DNA of 64,000 bases from Pseudomonas neuropathica (GTDB taxonomy: Bacteria > Pseudomonadota > Gammaproteobacteria > Pseudomonadales > Pseudomonadaceae): assembly GCF_015461835.1 (NCBI RefSeq), contig NZ_JACOPX010000001.1, positions 248,001-312,000 of the forward strand, read 5' to 3'. A program made the translations under genes and the position numbers. Positions within the stretch are counted from its first letter, which is position 1. Each line of letters begins with the position of its first letter. Of the stretch, positions 38,494 through 47,280 are shown in pieces. The notes beneath the pieces are model-generated. The model was not told where the DNA came from and made no database searches. It saw only the letters and a list, made by a program, of their open reading frames with translations.

Positions 38494-39146
38494 ACCGGGC
38501 CGTGAAAATCGATTTCGTCTCGGATGTCGTTTGCCCCTGGTGCGCGTTGGGCGCCACCGCTCTGGAGCAAGCGATCCGCAACCTGGCAGGCGAAGTCGAC
38601 GTGGAACTGACCTACAAACCGTTCGAACTGAATCCGGACATGTCCGCCGAAGGTGAACACGCCATCGAACACATGATGCGCAAATACGGGCGCAGCGCTG
38701 AGCAAGTGGCGGACCGTAACGCAATGATCATCGAACGCGGCGAGCAGATCGGTTTTCACTTCGACCTGGAAAAACGCAGCCATTTCCACAACACCTTCGA
38801 CGCCCATCGACTGCTGTTCTGGGCCGCCACACAAGGACGTCAGCGTGAGTTGAAGCGGGCCTTGCTCAAGGCTTACTTCACTGACGGCAAGAACCCGAAT
38901 GACCACGCCACGCTGGTGACGCTGGCAGAAGCAGTCGGACTCGACGGCCCGCGTGCGCAAGCGCTTCTGGCCACCGCTGAGTTCAGCCAGCCAGTGCGCG
39001 AACTCGAACGGTTTTATCAGCAACGCGGCATCGATTCGGTTCCGGCCGTGGTGATCGACGACAAACAGGTCATCCCCGGTTCCCAATCCGTTGCTTATTA
39101 CGAGCAAGCGCTACGTCAGGCAGCACAGGTTGCGGCTCACGCCTGA
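38490..39146 (+). CDS. DsbA-family (FrnE-like) oxidoreductase
   Basis: A 218-residue cytoplasmic DsbA-like thioredoxin-fold protein. The CxxC motif is 'VVCPWCALG' near residue 15, and the cis-Pro loop is 'GIDSVPAVVID' toward the C-terminus. There is no signal peptide, so it works in the cytoplasm, as for FrnE/polyketide-biosynthesis-type DsbA oxidoreductases. The gene overlaps the tautomerase gene (ATGA) and is followed by an SDR gene 49 bases later on the same strand. Confidence 0.9.
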   Translation: MNRAVKIDFVSDVVCPWCALGATALEQAIRNLAGEVDVELTYKPFELNPDMSAEGEHAIEHMMRKYGRSAEQVADRNAMIIERGEQIGFHFDLEKRSHFHNTFDAHRLLFWAATQGRQRELKRALLKAYFTDGKNPNDHATLVTLAEAVGLDGPRAQALLATAEFSQPVRELERFYQQRGIDSVPAVVIDDKQVIPGSQSVAYYEQALRQAAQVAAHA

Positions 39147-39195
39147 CCTTCGAAATCCGTTTATTCAAACCATCCAGATTGCATGAGGAAACATC

Positions 39196-39906
39196 ATGAG
39201 CACGTCCAAGAAAGTTGTAGTGATTACCGGCGCCTCGCAAGGCATTGGCGCAGGCCTGGTCAAGGGATTCCGTGAGCGCGGCTATCAGGTGGTCGCGACC
39301 TCCCGCTCGATCAAACCGTCCACTGACCCGGACATTCTCGCCGTCGCCGGTGACATCGCCGACCCGCAGACCGCCGAGCGCGTGATCCGTGAAGCCGTCG
39401 CACATTTCGGCCGTATCGATACGCTGGTCAACAACGCCGGGATATTTGTCGCCAAGCCTTTCACTGAATACAGCAAGGAAGACTACGCACAAGTGGTGGC
39501 GACCAACATGAGCGGCTTCTTCCATATCTCGCAACTGGCGATTGCCGAAATGGAGAAAAACGCCAGCGGCCATATCGTCAGCGTCACCACCAGCCTGGTC
39601 GACCACGCGATTGACGGCGTACCGTCGGTGCTCGCTTCGCTGACCAAGGGTGGCATCAACGCGGCGACCAAGTCTCTGGCCATCGAGTACGCCAAGCGTG
39701 GTATTCGGGTCAACGCGGTATCGCCCGGCATCATCAAAACGCCGATGCACGGCGAAGAAACTCACGCCGCCCTCGGCAGCCTGCACCCGGTCGGGCATAT
39801 GGGTGAGATCGACGACATCGTGCAGGCGATCCTCTACCTGGACGGCGCGAACTTCGTCACTGGCGAAATCCTCCATGTCGACGGTGGTCAAAGCGCTGGC
39901 CATTGA
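39196..39906 (+). CDS. Short-chain dehydrogenase/reductase
   Basis: A 236-residue classical SDR: 'VVVITGASQGIGAGLVKGF' cofactor site, 'DTLVNNAGIFVAKPF' NNAG motif, and a C-terminal 'GEILHVDGGQSAGH'. The usual catalytic Tyr position differs: after 'SVTTSLVDHAIDGVP' the Y-x-x-x-K pattern reads S-V-L-A-S-L-T-K, so the catalytic tyrosine appears to be missing. This may mean altered or lost activity. GAGGAAAC precedes the ATG. Same strand as the tautomerase-FrnE pair and the LysR gene. Confidence 0.88.
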   Translation: MSTSKKVVVITGASQGIGAGLVKGFRERGYQVVATSRSIKPSTDPDILAVAGDIADPQTAERVIREAVAHFGRIDTLVNNAGIFVAKPFTEYSKEDYAQVVATNMSGFFHISQLAIAEMEKNASGHIVSVTTSLVDHAIDGVPSVLASLTKGGINAATKSLAIEYAKRGIRVNAVSPGIIKTPMHGEETHAALGSLHPVGHMGEIDDIVQAILYLDGANFVTGEILHVDGGQSAGH

Positions 39907-39954
39907 CTCCTCCCTGCTGCATCGTCGGTGTGTACCGGCGGTGCCGCTTCATGA

Positions 39955-39997
39955 GATAAGCCTGAAGATGAACCGTCAGTTGATCCTCAGGCTTATC
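39955..39997. promoter_or_regulatory. Inverted repeat at the LysR start
   Basis: gataagcctga (39955-39965) and tcaggcttatc (39987-39997) are perfect inverted arms whose starts are 32 bp apart (about three helical turns). It ends two bases before the LysR ATG. Candidate autoregulatory operator, or a stem that ends SDR transcription. Confidence 0.5.
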
Positions 39998-39999
39998 CC

Positions 40000-40920
40000 A
40001 TGAAGCGCCACTTTGAAGACTTGCAGTTAGGCAGCATCGAACTCTTTTGCCTCGCCGCTGAAGCCGGCAGTTTCACCGCCGCCGCCCAGCTTGCGGGTGT
40101 GACGCCGGCAGCGGTGAGCCGGTCGATTTTGCGTCTGGAACAGCGCTTGGGTTCGCGCCTGTTTGCCCGAACCACGCGCAGCATTCGCTTGACCGAAGCG
40201 GGCAGAAACTTTTTCGTCCAGTGCAGCCAGGCGCTGACGCAACTGGTCGAAGCGCAACAAGAAGTCATGGGCGCACAGTCGTCACCCTCAGGGCTGTTGC
40301 GCATCAGCCTGCCCACCACTTACGGGCATCATCGCATCCTGCCACTGCTGCCAAAATTCCGCGCGCTCTACCCTGACGTCACCGTCGATATCCACTTGGG
40401 CAACCGCAATATCGACTTTGTCGGTGAAGGCTACGATCTGGCGATCCGCGTCCGCGCGCAACCAGATTCGACCATGGTCGCGCGACTGCTGGAGGATGCA
40501 AAACTGGTGGTGGTCGCCTCCCCCGACTATCTGAAAAAAACTGGAATACCGAAGACTCTGGAAGACCTGGTGCAACACGAATGCATTCAGTTCGAACTGC
40601 CGAGCAGCGGGCGGCGGATCTCCTGGCTGTTCCAGGAAAACGGCCAAGACCGTGAAGTGATCTCCGACGGCGGCTACTCCTGCTCTGACGATGTGCTCGG
40701 TGGCGTTACCTTGACCAAACACGGTGCCGGGGTCTTCCAGACCTACAAGTTCATTGTCGAAAAGGAGTTGGCGGACGGCAGCCTCGTCGAGGTTCTTCAG
40801 CCGTACGCCGGGCGCTCGCGACCTTACACCTTGCTCTACCCGCATGGCCGGTATGTGCCGCAACGGGTGCGGGCGTTTGTTGATTTTCTGCTGCAGTTTC
40901 GTGATGAGTGGGCCGGTTAA
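40000..40920 (+). CDS. LysR-family transcriptional regulator
   Basis: A 306-residue LysR protein. The N-terminal HTH reads 'LGSIELFCLAAEAGSFTAAAQLAGVTPAAVSRSILRLEQRLG', and the effector-binding domain follows after residue 90 ('GLLRISLPTTYGHHRILPLLPKF', 'YDLAIRVRAQPDSTMVARLL'). It resembles the DsdC/CrgA-like group that often controls nearby SDR or hydrolase genes. Unlike typical LysR genes it is not divergent from a target but tandem after the SDR; a perfect inverted repeat lies across its leader. Followed by a hairpin terminator. Confidence 0.92.
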   Translation: MKRHFEDLQLGSIELFCLAAEAGSFTAAAQLAGVTPAAVSRSILRLEQRLGSRLFARTTRSIRLTEAGRNFFVQCSQALTQLVEAQQEVMGAQSSPSGLLRISLPTTYGHHRILPLLPKFRALYPDVTVDIHLGNRNIDFVGEGYDLAIRVRAQPDSTMVARLLEDAKLVVVASPDYLKKTGIPKTLEDLVQHECIQFELPSSGRRISWLFQENGQDREVISDGGYSCSDDVLGGVTLTKHGAGVFQTYKFIVEKELADGSLVEVLQPYAGRSRPYTLLYPHGRYVPQRVRAFVDFLLQFRDEWAG

Positions 40921-40948
40921 GGCTGATTAAATCGGCGCAACACAAACA

Positions 40949-40977
40949 ATAAAAGCCTGCTTTTCAGGGCAGGCTTT
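40949..40977. terminator. Bidirectional terminator between LysR and isochorismatase-like gene 1
   Basis: aaaagcctgc / gcaggcttt hairpin with loop ttttcagg, the same stem as at 35064 and 58541. It lies between convergent genes. Confidence 0.85.
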
Positions 40978-40994
40978 CGTTTGCAGCGCGCAGG

Positions 40995-41627
40995 CTACTT
41001 CTGCTGAGCAGTCAGCGCCGAGTAGCTGTTCATCAGGTTGCGGTAGTTGGGGATGCGCTGCGACAGCAGATTACCCAAGCCTTCAATATCGTTGCGCCAG
41101 TCGCGGTGCAGCTCACAGGCTACCGAGAACCAGTTCATCATCTGCGCACCGGCCTGGGTCATGCGACTCCATGCAGCCTGTTGCACGGTGGTGTTGAAAG
41201 TGCCGGAAGCGTCGGTCACCACAAACACATCAAACCCTTCTGCCAGCGCCGACAAGGTCGGGAACGCTACACAGACATCCGTTACCACACCGGCAATGAT
41301 GATCTGCTTGCGGCCGGTGGCTTTGATCGCCTTCACGAAATCTTCGTTGTCCCAGGCGTTGATCTGGCCTGGACGAGCGATGTACGGCGCGTCCGGGAAC
41401 ATCTCTTTCAGCTCTGGCACCAGCGGGCCGTTCGGGCCTTGTTCGAAACTGGTGGTGAGGATGGTTGGCAGTTCGAAGAACTTCGCCAGATCCGCCAGGG
41501 CCAGCACATTGTTCTTGAACTCGTTTGGCGAGAAGTCCTGCACCAGGGAAATCAGGCCGGTCTGGTGGTCGACCAGCAGCACGATGGCGTCGTCTTTGTT
41601 GAGGCGGTTGTAGGTTGGAGTGGTCAT
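40995..41627 (-). CDS. Isochorismatase-fold hydrolase (YcaC-like), copy 1
   Basis: A 210-residue cysteine hydrolase of the isochorismatase superfamily. The Asp-Cys pair is D20 ('IVLLVDHQTG') and C119 ('GVVTDVCVAF'), with the cis-peptide region 'VVTDVC' intact. The YcaC group has no settled substrate. The start at 41627 opens directly on the conserved N-terminus; the frame to 41765 is non-conserved between the two copies. The protein is identical, residue for residue, to the product of 58595-59227, while the genes differ at many third positions and in the stop codon (TAG here, TAA there). Confidence 0.92.
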   Translation of the reverse strand: MTTPTYNRLNKDDAIVLLVDHQTGLISLVQDFSPNEFKNNVLALADLAKFFELPTILTTSFEQGPNGPLVPELKEMFPDAPYIARPGQINAWDNEDFVKAIKATGRKQIIIAGVVTDVCVAFPTLSALAEGFDVFVVTDASGTFNTTVQQAAWSRMTQAGAQMMNWFSVACELHRDWRNDIEGLGNLLSQRIPNYRNLMNSYSALTAQQK

Positions 41628-41702
41628 GGTGTGCGTCCCTTTTGAGTTTTTGAAGTTGTTGTTGCGTTCAAGTTGGGTACAGATTACTGACGCACAGGGA
41701 CG

Positions 41703-41730
41703 GGATAAATCGGCTGAAAAGCGTTTATCC
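41703..41730. promoter_or_regulatory. Inverted repeat upstream of isochorismatase-like copy 1
   Basis: ggataaa (41703-41709) and tttatcc (41724-41730), starts 21 bp apart (two helical turns). The same layout occurs upstream of copy 2 at 59304-59331. Candidate operator; regulator unknown. The rest of 41628-41868 shows no gene. Confidence 0.45.
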
Positions 41731-41868
41731 GTCAACTCAAAAAGGACAATCTCTAGCGACCACAATCGCGCCGCCTCGCCGAGCGCGTGCTGTTGAGCAG
41801 GAAATTGCGCGCCGCCTGCATCCTGCGTTCGAGCACCCGCTCACTAACGGGCATGTGCCGAAGCCGCT

Positions 41869-42077
41869 GCCCTCACCCTAGCCCTCTCCCTCAGGAGAGG
41901 GGACCGATTGGGGGACATTGGCGATGAACGCCGACGTGCAATAGCGCCGCTGAATTCAATACCGCCAAGCATTGCCGATGCCCGCGTAATCGACGCGATC
42001 TTTCAGGTCGATGCATAACGCAAGACACCTCGGTCGGCTCCCTCTCCCTCCGGGAGAGTGCTGGGGTGAGGGGCTGC
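41869..42077. repeat. Long intergenic inverted repeat, CCCTCACCCTAGCCCTCTCCC family
   Basis: Outer arms are ccctcaccctagccctctcc at 41869 onward and the inverted gagagtgctggggtgaggg ending near 42073. The centre differs from the other two elements of this family (2904 and 60344). The 41628-42098 gap otherwise holds only the promoter of the isochorismatase-like gene. Confidence 0.8.
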
Positions 42078-42098
42078 GGTTGCAGCATCGAGCTCGGT

Positions 42099-44225
42099 TT
42101 ACAAGGTGTAGGAAATCCCCACCTGCACGGTTCTTGGGGCACCTGGATAGGCGTAGACGTTACCGAACGCGCCCTCTTCATAATCGCAGTCAAACAGGTT
42201 TTTCAGGTCAAGGTTGAGCCGCACTTTCTCGTTGACCTTGTAGAAGCCGAGCAGGTCGACAACGGTGTAACTGTCCATCGAGAACGCGGTATTGGCGGTT
42301 TGCCCGGCACGCTGGTCGACGTACTTGAGTCCGGTGCCCAGGCCCAGGCCTTTCAGTGCACCGTCCTGAAACTCGTAGACGTTGAGCAGGCTGAAGCTGT
42401 TCTGCGGAATGTTCATCAGGCGCGTGCCAGAGCGGATCACATTGTCCTTGATCACCTCGGCATCGACGTAGGCGTAGCCGCCGATCACCCGCCACTCGGG
42501 TGTCAGGTTGCCGGCGACGTTCAGGTCAAAACCTCGGCTGCGCACTTCTCCGGCGGCGACGTTGAAGGTCGAATCCACCGGGTCGGTGGTCAGCACGTTG
42601 CGCTTTTCGATCTGATAGATCGCCGCATCCACGCTCAACTGATGGTCCAGCGCTTCCCACTTGATGCCCATTTCGTAGGACTTGCCCTTCTCCGGTGCGA
42701 AGCCTCCGCCCGTACGACTCGCGCCGGTATTGGGCTTGAACGAGCGCGCGGTATCGGCGTAGATCACCAGGGTCTCGGTCAGGTCGTAGGTCACGCCGAG
42801 GCGCGGGGTCACCGCGTTGTCACTGGCCTGCCAGTTTTTGCCGCCCGGCACATAGGTTTCATAGTCGTGCTCGAAACGCTCGAAACGTGCGCCGGCCAAG
42901 ACCTTCAGACGCTCGGTCAACGCGACCTGATCTTGCACAAACGCGGCGTAAGTCTTGAGATTTTCCTTGTCGTGGGTTGGCGTGCGCGTCAGTGCCGGAC
43001 GCGGCTGGCCGTAGACCGGATCGAAGATATCGATCGGGTAGGCGCCGACCGCGCCGCTGGAGCGCTGAATGATCGACTTGTAATCGTAATCTTCGTATTC
43101 GATGCCGGTCAGCAAGGTGTGCTGCAAGCCGCCGGTACTGAAATGACCGGTCAGATTGAGTTGAGTGTCCTTGTCGGTCCACTCCAGTTTGCGGTAGTTG
43201 AAGTTACGCCCCAGGGTTCGACCGTCATCAGCAATGCCGTTGGCCTCGATCGCATTGCCCTCAAGCGAGCCGTCGAGCCACTGGAAACCACCGCCCAGCG
43301 TCCAGTCATCATTGAGCAGATGTTCAAAGCGTAGTTGCGCCATGTTGTTGTCGTTGTGCAATTTGCCGGCGTCTTTCTCACCGAAAAACGTATCCCGCGA
43401 GGCGGTGCCGATCTGTTTGGCGTAACGCGTCACGCCGCGATCCAGCGGGTGATTGTTGCGCATGAAATCACCCTCGAAGATCACCCGCGTGGCATCGCTG
43501 GCCTGCCAGGTCAGCACCGGCGTCACGCCGTAGCGCTCGGTCTCGACATGATCGCGGAAGGTGTCGCCGCCCTCACCCACCACGTTCAGTCGATAGGCCA
43601 GACGCCCCTCTTCATCCAGCGGGCCGGAGGCGTCCAGCGTGCCGCGTTTCATGCCTTGATCGTTCAACTGACTGCCCAACGTGACCGTGCGCTCTGCCAA
43701 CGGCTGTTTGGACACCACGTTGAAGGTGCCGCCGGGATCGCCACGGCCATAGAGCATGGTTGCCGGCCCGCGCAATACTTCCAGACGCTCGATGGTGTTG
43801 GCGTCGGGCATGTTCGGGTAGCCCCGATTGATCGGGAAACCGTTGCGGTAGAACTCGCCAGTGGTGAAACCGCGCACGGTGAAAGTGGTCAGGCCCTGCC
43901 CGCCGAAATTGTTCGCGCGGCCCACGCCGCCGGCGTAATCCAGCGCGTCTTGCAGACGCGTGGCGCCGAGGTCTTCGACCGCATCTTTGGTCACTACGCT
44001 GATCGATTGCGGGGTTTCATGGATTGAGGTGTCGGTGCGCGTGGCGCTGGCGGAACGTGTAGCGCGATAACCCTGCACCGGGCCGTCGGCCCGCTCGTAA
44101 TCCGCTGTACCGACCACGTCGGTCGCCTCCAGTTCTAGCGCTGCGGGTGTTGATTCGGCCTGTTCGGCCCATGAGGAAGGGGACAACGCCTGCAGCACGC
44201 AAATTGAAAGCAGAGTACGACGCAT
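42099..44225 (-). CDS. TonB-dependent siderophore receptor
   Basis: A 708-residue outer-membrane receptor. A signal peptide (about 'LLSICVLQALSPSSWA') is followed by a plug domain ('TDTSIHETPQSISVVTKDAV', 'GFTTGEFYRNGFPINRGYPNM', 'IERLEVLRGPATMLYGRGDPGG') and a 22-strand barrel ('KSYEMGIKWEAL', 'GFDLNVAGNLTPEWRVIGGYAY'). The plug 'ETPQSISVV' and 'GRGDPGG' signatures are those of ferric-siderophore receptors. No STN domain, so it does not signal through a FecR partner. Likely iron-regulated; a Fur-like AT-rich stretch lies at 44306-44327 but is weak. Start at 44225 is the Met opening the signal peptide. Confidence 0.92.
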   Translation of the reverse strand: MRRTLLSICVLQALSPSSWAEQAESTPAALELEATDVVGTADYERADGPVQGYRATRSASATRTDTSIHETPQSISVVTKDAVEDLGATRLQDALDYAGGVGRANNFGGQGLTTFTVRGFTTGEFYRNGFPINRGYPNMPDANTIERLEVLRGPATMLYGRGDPGGTFNVVSKQPLAERTVTLGSQLNDQGMKRGTLDASGPLDEEGRLAYRLNVVGEGGDTFRDHVETERYGVTPVLTWQASDATRVIFEGDFMRNNHPLDRGVTRYAKQIGTASRDTFFGEKDAGKLHNDNNMAQLRFEHLLNDDWTLGGGFQWLDGSLEGNAIEANGIADDGRTLGRNFNYRKLEWTDKDTQLNLTGHFSTGGLQHTLLTGIEYEDYDYKSIIQRSSGAVGAYPIDIFDPVYGQPRPALTRTPTHDKENLKTYAAFVQDQVALTERLKVLAGARFERFEHDYETYVPGGKNWQASDNAVTPRLGVTYDLTETLVIYADTARSFKPNTGASRTGGGFAPEKGKSYEMGIKWEALDHQLSVDAAIYQIEKRNVLTTDPVDSTFNVAAGEVRSRGFDLNVAGNLTPEWRVIGGYAYVDAEVIKDNVIRSGTRLMNIPQNSFSLLNVYEFQDGALKGLGLGTGLKYVDQRAGQTANTAFSMDSYTVVDLLGFYKVNEKVRLNLDLKNLFDCDYEEGAFGNVYAYPGAPRTVQVGISYTL

Positions 44226-44388
44226 GAAATGAAACCTTACGAATAGGCCAGAACGAAGGGTAAAACCGCCAGCAAAACGCGGCGATGGTATACCAAGCGT
44301 TACGGTATTGAAACTTATTCCCATTCGTATGTTTAACCGATCGCGTGCCGACAGGCAGGTCACCCATTGCGTCGCACAAGAACCTTGG

Positions 44389-44973
44389 TCAAACGTGCAA
44401 TAGTTTTTTCGTCATCGCCATCGAGGTCTCCAGCGACTGCCCGGTACGCTGCAACTTGTTCAGCAAACTCGCGCCCAGCCACAGTTGATACAAGGTTTCC
44501 GCCAGATGCCGGGCATCGCCTTTGGGCAGGCTGTTTTCGGCCTGACCTTGTTCGATGCAAAGCGCAATGCGCGCCACCACTTGCTCGGCGCCATCACGCA
44601 AGGTGAGGCGCATCGACTCCGACAGGTCGGCGACTTCGGCACTGAGTTTCACCACCAGACACTCATCGCCGTGGCCTTCGAGGGTGCAGCGGTTCTGCCA
44701 GCCCTGCCAGTAATCCATCAGCCGCTCGTAGGCGCTCAGGCCTGGCAGCGTCAGGCGCCGTTCCATGTCAGCGAGATAATCGACGAAGTAATCCGCCAGC
44801 AATGCCTGGCCGTACAGTTCTTTGGATTTGAAGTAGTGATAGAACGAACCCTTGGGCACACCGGCGGTTTGCAGGATCTCGTTGAGGCCGACACTGGTGA
44901 AGCCCTTTTCGGCCATCATCCGGTGGCCGGTGTCGAGCAAGTGTTGGCGGGTGTCGTCGTAGGTCGGTTTCAT
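44389..44973 (-). CDS. TetR-family repressor of the electrophile-response group
   Basis: A 194-residue TetR regulator. The HTH region reads 'LLDTGHRMMAEKGFTSVGLNEILQTAGVPKGSFYHYFKSKE', typical of the AcrR/NemR type, followed by a helical ligand domain. A cysteine occurs in 'QNRCTLEGHGDECLVV', a plausible electrophile sensor by analogy with NemR. The start at 44973 is the Met before the HTH; longer frames read through operator DNA. Its promoter region and those of the DJ-1 and OYE genes carry the same 15-bp operator. Confidence 0.9.
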   Translation of the reverse strand: MKPTYDDTRQHLLDTGHRMMAEKGFTSVGLNEILQTAGVPKGSFYHYFKSKELYGQALLADYFVDYLADMERRLTLPGLSAYERLMDYWQGWQNRCTLEGHGDECLVVKLSAEVADLSESMRLTLRDGAEQVVARIALCIEQGQAENSLPKGDARHLAETLYQLWLGASLLNKLQRTGQSLETSMAMTKKLLHV

Positions 44974-44993
44974 GGGGCGCGAATTACCAGGCA

Positions 44994-45008
44994 ATAGACC
45001 AGTCGTAT
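44994..45008. promoter_or_regulatory. TetR operator copy 1 (TetR gene leader)
   Basis: tagaccagtcgtatt; its complement shares cgactggtcta with copies 2 and 3. One half-site is degenerate. It sits 21 bases upstream of the TetR start. Confidence 0.65.
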
Positions 45009-45068
45009 TTTCGTAGGAACGGAAGTTTGCCATACCTGTCGATGAAAAACCTTCGGATAAAAAATTAC

Positions 45069-45083
45069 TAGACGACTGGTCTA
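45069..45083. promoter_or_regulatory. TetR operator copy 2 (DJ-1 gene promoter)
   Basis: tagac-gactg-gtcta, perfect 5-bp arms around a 5-base centre, about 100 bases before the DJ-1-like start, in the divergent region with the TetR gene. Confidence 0.75.
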
Positions 45084-45185
45084 ATTGGAATCTATGCTGC
45101 GCCCCGACAAACGTTTTCTGACCGGTGTGGCCGATGCGCGAATGTTTCGCCCAATCGAAGACGCCCAACCTACGCAAGGTGCTCT

Positions 45186-45863
45186 ATGAAAATCTTGATG
45201 GTTCTGACTTCCCACGATCAACTCGGCGACACCGGCAAGAAAACCGGCTTCTGGCTGGAAGAATTCGCCGCGCCCTACTACGCCTTCAAGGACGCCGGCG
45301 CCGACGTCACCCTGGTTTCGCCAGCCGGTGGCCAGCCGCCGCTCGACCCGAAAAGCGATGAGCCTGATGCTCAAACCGCCGAGACCGATCGCTTCCGCCA
45401 GGACCCGGCCGCACAACAGGCACTGGCCCACACCGGCCGCTTGGCCGATGTCAACGCTGATGACTTTGATGCCGTGTTTTACCCGGGTGGCCATGGCCCG
45501 CTGTGGGATCTGGCCGAAGACAAGCAGTCGATCGCGTTGATCGAAGCGTTTGACCGCGCCAACAAACCCCATGGTTTTGTCTGCCATGCACCCGGTGTAT
45601 TGCGTCATGTCCTGACCGCGGACGGCAAACCGCTGGTGCAGCATCGCCAGGTCACCGGTTTCACCAACGCCGAAGAAGAAGCAGTCGGCCTGACGGACGT
45701 GGTGCCGTTCCTGATCGAGGACGAATTCCAGCGTCTCGGTGGTTATTACTCGAAAGTCGCTGACTGGCAGGTTCATGTGGTCGCCGACGGGCAACTGGTC
45801 ACTGGCCAGAACCCGGCCAGCTCCGCCGCCGTCGCCGAGAAACTGCTGAAGATGCTCGGCTAA
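45186..45863 (+). CDS. DJ-1/PfpI-family type 1 glutamine amidotransferase-like protein
   Basis: A 225-residue DJ-1 superfamily protein. The nucleophile elbow is 'KPHGFVCHAPGVLRHVL' (Cys in 'VCHAP'), with 'DAVFYPGGHGPLWDL' upstream, as in HchA/PfpI glyoxalase III-like enzymes. These proteins detoxify methylglyoxal or related electrophiles. N-terminal 'KILMVLTSHDQLGDTGKKTGFWLEEFAAPY' is the usual start. The gene is divergent from tetR and followed, 100 bases later, by an OYE gene; the group shares a common operator. Confidence 0.92.
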   Translation: MKILMVLTSHDQLGDTGKKTGFWLEEFAAPYYAFKDAGADVTLVSPAGGQPPLDPKSDEPDAQTAETDRFRQDPAAQQALAHTGRLADVNADDFDAVFYPGGHGPLWDLAEDKQSIALIEAFDRANKPHGFVCHAPGVLRHVLTADGKPLVQHRQVTGFTNAEEEAVGLTDVVPFLIEDEFQRLGGYYSKVADWQVHVVADGQLVTGQNPASSAAVAEKLLKMLG

Positions 45864-45927
45864 ACCCTCGTACACCCCTTCCAAACGCCGGTGCGTCTTG
45901 CCCGGCGTTATTTTTTCGCCCAACCAA

Positions 45928-45942
45928 TAGACGACTGGTCTA
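45928..45942. promoter_or_regulatory. TetR operator copy 3 (OYE gene promoter)
   Basis: tagac-gactg-gtcta, identical to the copy at 45069, 23 bases before the alkene reductase start. Confidence 0.75.
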
Positions 45943-45965
45943 ATAAGCCACGAGCAAGGTCATCC

Positions 45966-47090
45966 ATGAACCACAGCAGTTTCTTCACCCCCGCCAAACT
46001 GGGTCATCACACCCTGAAAAACCGTATCGTCCTGCCGCCCCTCACCCGCCAGCGCAGCACGCAACCGGGCAATATCGCCAACGAGCTGATGGCCGAGTAT
46101 TACCAACAGCGCGCCGGCGCCGGTCTGCTGGTCACCGAAGGCACACAAATCGAACCTCGTGGCCAGGGTTATGCGTGGACGCCGGGTATTCATACGCCTG
46201 AGCAAATCACCGGATGGCGCAAAGTTACCGACGCCGTGCACGCCGTGGACGGAGTGATTTTCGCCCAGTTGTGGCACGTCGGCCGTGTCTCGCACACCGC
46301 GTTGCAGCCCAACGGCGCAGCTCCGGTTTCAGCCTCCGCCGTGGCCACCGACCGCGTCAGCGTGTTTATCGAAACCGCGCCCGGCGCCGGTGAACTGGTT
46401 CCACCGTCAGCACCTCGCGCACTGAGCACTGATGAAGTTCAGGAGCTGGTGCAGCTGTATATCCAGGCTGCGCGCAACGCGATGGATGCCGGTTTCGACG
46501 GCATCGAACTGCATTGCGCCAACGGCTATCTGGTCAACCAGTTCATCTCGGCCCACAGCAACCTGCGCACCGATCAGTACGGCGGCTCGCTGGACAATCG
46601 CCTGCGCTTTCTGCGCGAAGTGGTGGCCGGTGTTGCCGAATGCATCGGCAAGGAAAAAGTCGGCGTGCGCTTCGCCCCGCTGTTCACCACCACTGATGAA
46701 GCGCGGACCTATTTGGGCATGGTCGAGGAAGACCCGCACACGACTTACATCGAAGCGATCAAAGTGCTGCAGGACGTGGGCATCGCCTATCTGTCGATCG
46801 CCGAAGCCGATTGGGACAACGCCCCGGCGATGCCATTGACGTTTCGTCAGGCAGTACGCGCAACCTTCAGCGGCGCGATCATTTACGCCGGGCGCTACAC
46901 CGCCGAATCCGGGGCGCAACTGCTCGACTCCGGGCTGGCGGATCTGGTCGCGTTCGGCCGCCCGTTCATGGCCAACCCCGACCTGCCGGCGCGCATTGCC
47001 AATGACTGGCCGTTGAATGTACTGAACCCGGCGACGGTGTATGGCGGCAACGCCGAAGGCTATACCGACTACCCCGTTTATACCGGCTAA
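45966..47090 (+). CDS. Old yellow enzyme, alkene reductase (NemA-like)
   Basis: A 374-residue FMN-dependent ene-reductase. Landmarks are 'LKNRIVLPPLTRQRS', 'FAQLWHVGRVSHTALQPNG' (active-site region), 'FDGIELHCANGYLVNQFIS', with the His-Asn type catalytic pair in 'IELHCANGYL', and 'SGLADLVAFGRPFMANPDLP' near the C-terminus. OYEs reduce activated alkenes, quinones and nitro compounds with NAD(P)H. The paired TetR and DJ-1-like genes match the NemR-NemA-GloA theme of E. coli. Start at 45966 is preceded by CAAGGTC. Confidence 0.93.
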   Translation: MNHSSFFTPAKLGHHTLKNRIVLPPLTRQRSTQPGNIANELMAEYYQQRAGAGLLVTEGTQIEPRGQGYAWTPGIHTPEQITGWRKVTDAVHAVDGVIFAQLWHVGRVSHTALQPNGAAPVSASAVATDRVSVFIETAPGAGELVPPSAPRALSTDEVQELVQLYIQAARNAMDAGFDGIELHCANGYLVNQFISAHSNLRTDQYGGSLDNRLRFLREVVAGVAECIGKEKVGVRFAPLFTTTDEARTYLGMVEEDPHTTYIEAIKVLQDVGIAYLSIAEADWDNAPAMPLTFRQAVRATFSGAIIYAGRYTAESGAQLLDSGLADLVAFGRPFMANPDLPARIANDWPLNVLNPATVYGGNAEGYTDYPVYTG

Positions 47091-47207
47091 ACCCTTCCTG
47101 ACAGCGTAAGGCGCTCCTGCAACAGCGGGAGCGTTCATCACAAGCGCGCCTCGCAATTGCTCTGAATTGCGCAATCCCCTACAAAAAACCTATACACATA
47201 CTACAAT

Positions 47208-47215
47208 TTGTACAA
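47208..47215. promoter_or_regulatory. TTGTACAA palindrome in the photolyase promoter region
   Basis: The 47170-47250 stretch is AT-rich compared with flanking DNA and contains ttgtacaa. LitR/CarH-type light-dependent MerR regulators bind TGTACA-containing sites and control photolyase genes in Pseudomonas. Candidate only. Confidence 0.35.
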
Positions 47216-47280
47216 CTATCTGGACTTAATACATAAACGTCCACTCAGCAGCCTGCTGCTCATTACGTTGAATTCGTGAA

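Noticed and set aside
42066..43334. 422-aa plus-strand open frame opposite the TonB receptor
   Set aside because: No signal or domain, antisense to an intact receptor.
44306..44327. Fur box before the first TonB receptor
   Set aside because: AT-rich with partial resemblance only; not listed as a feature.
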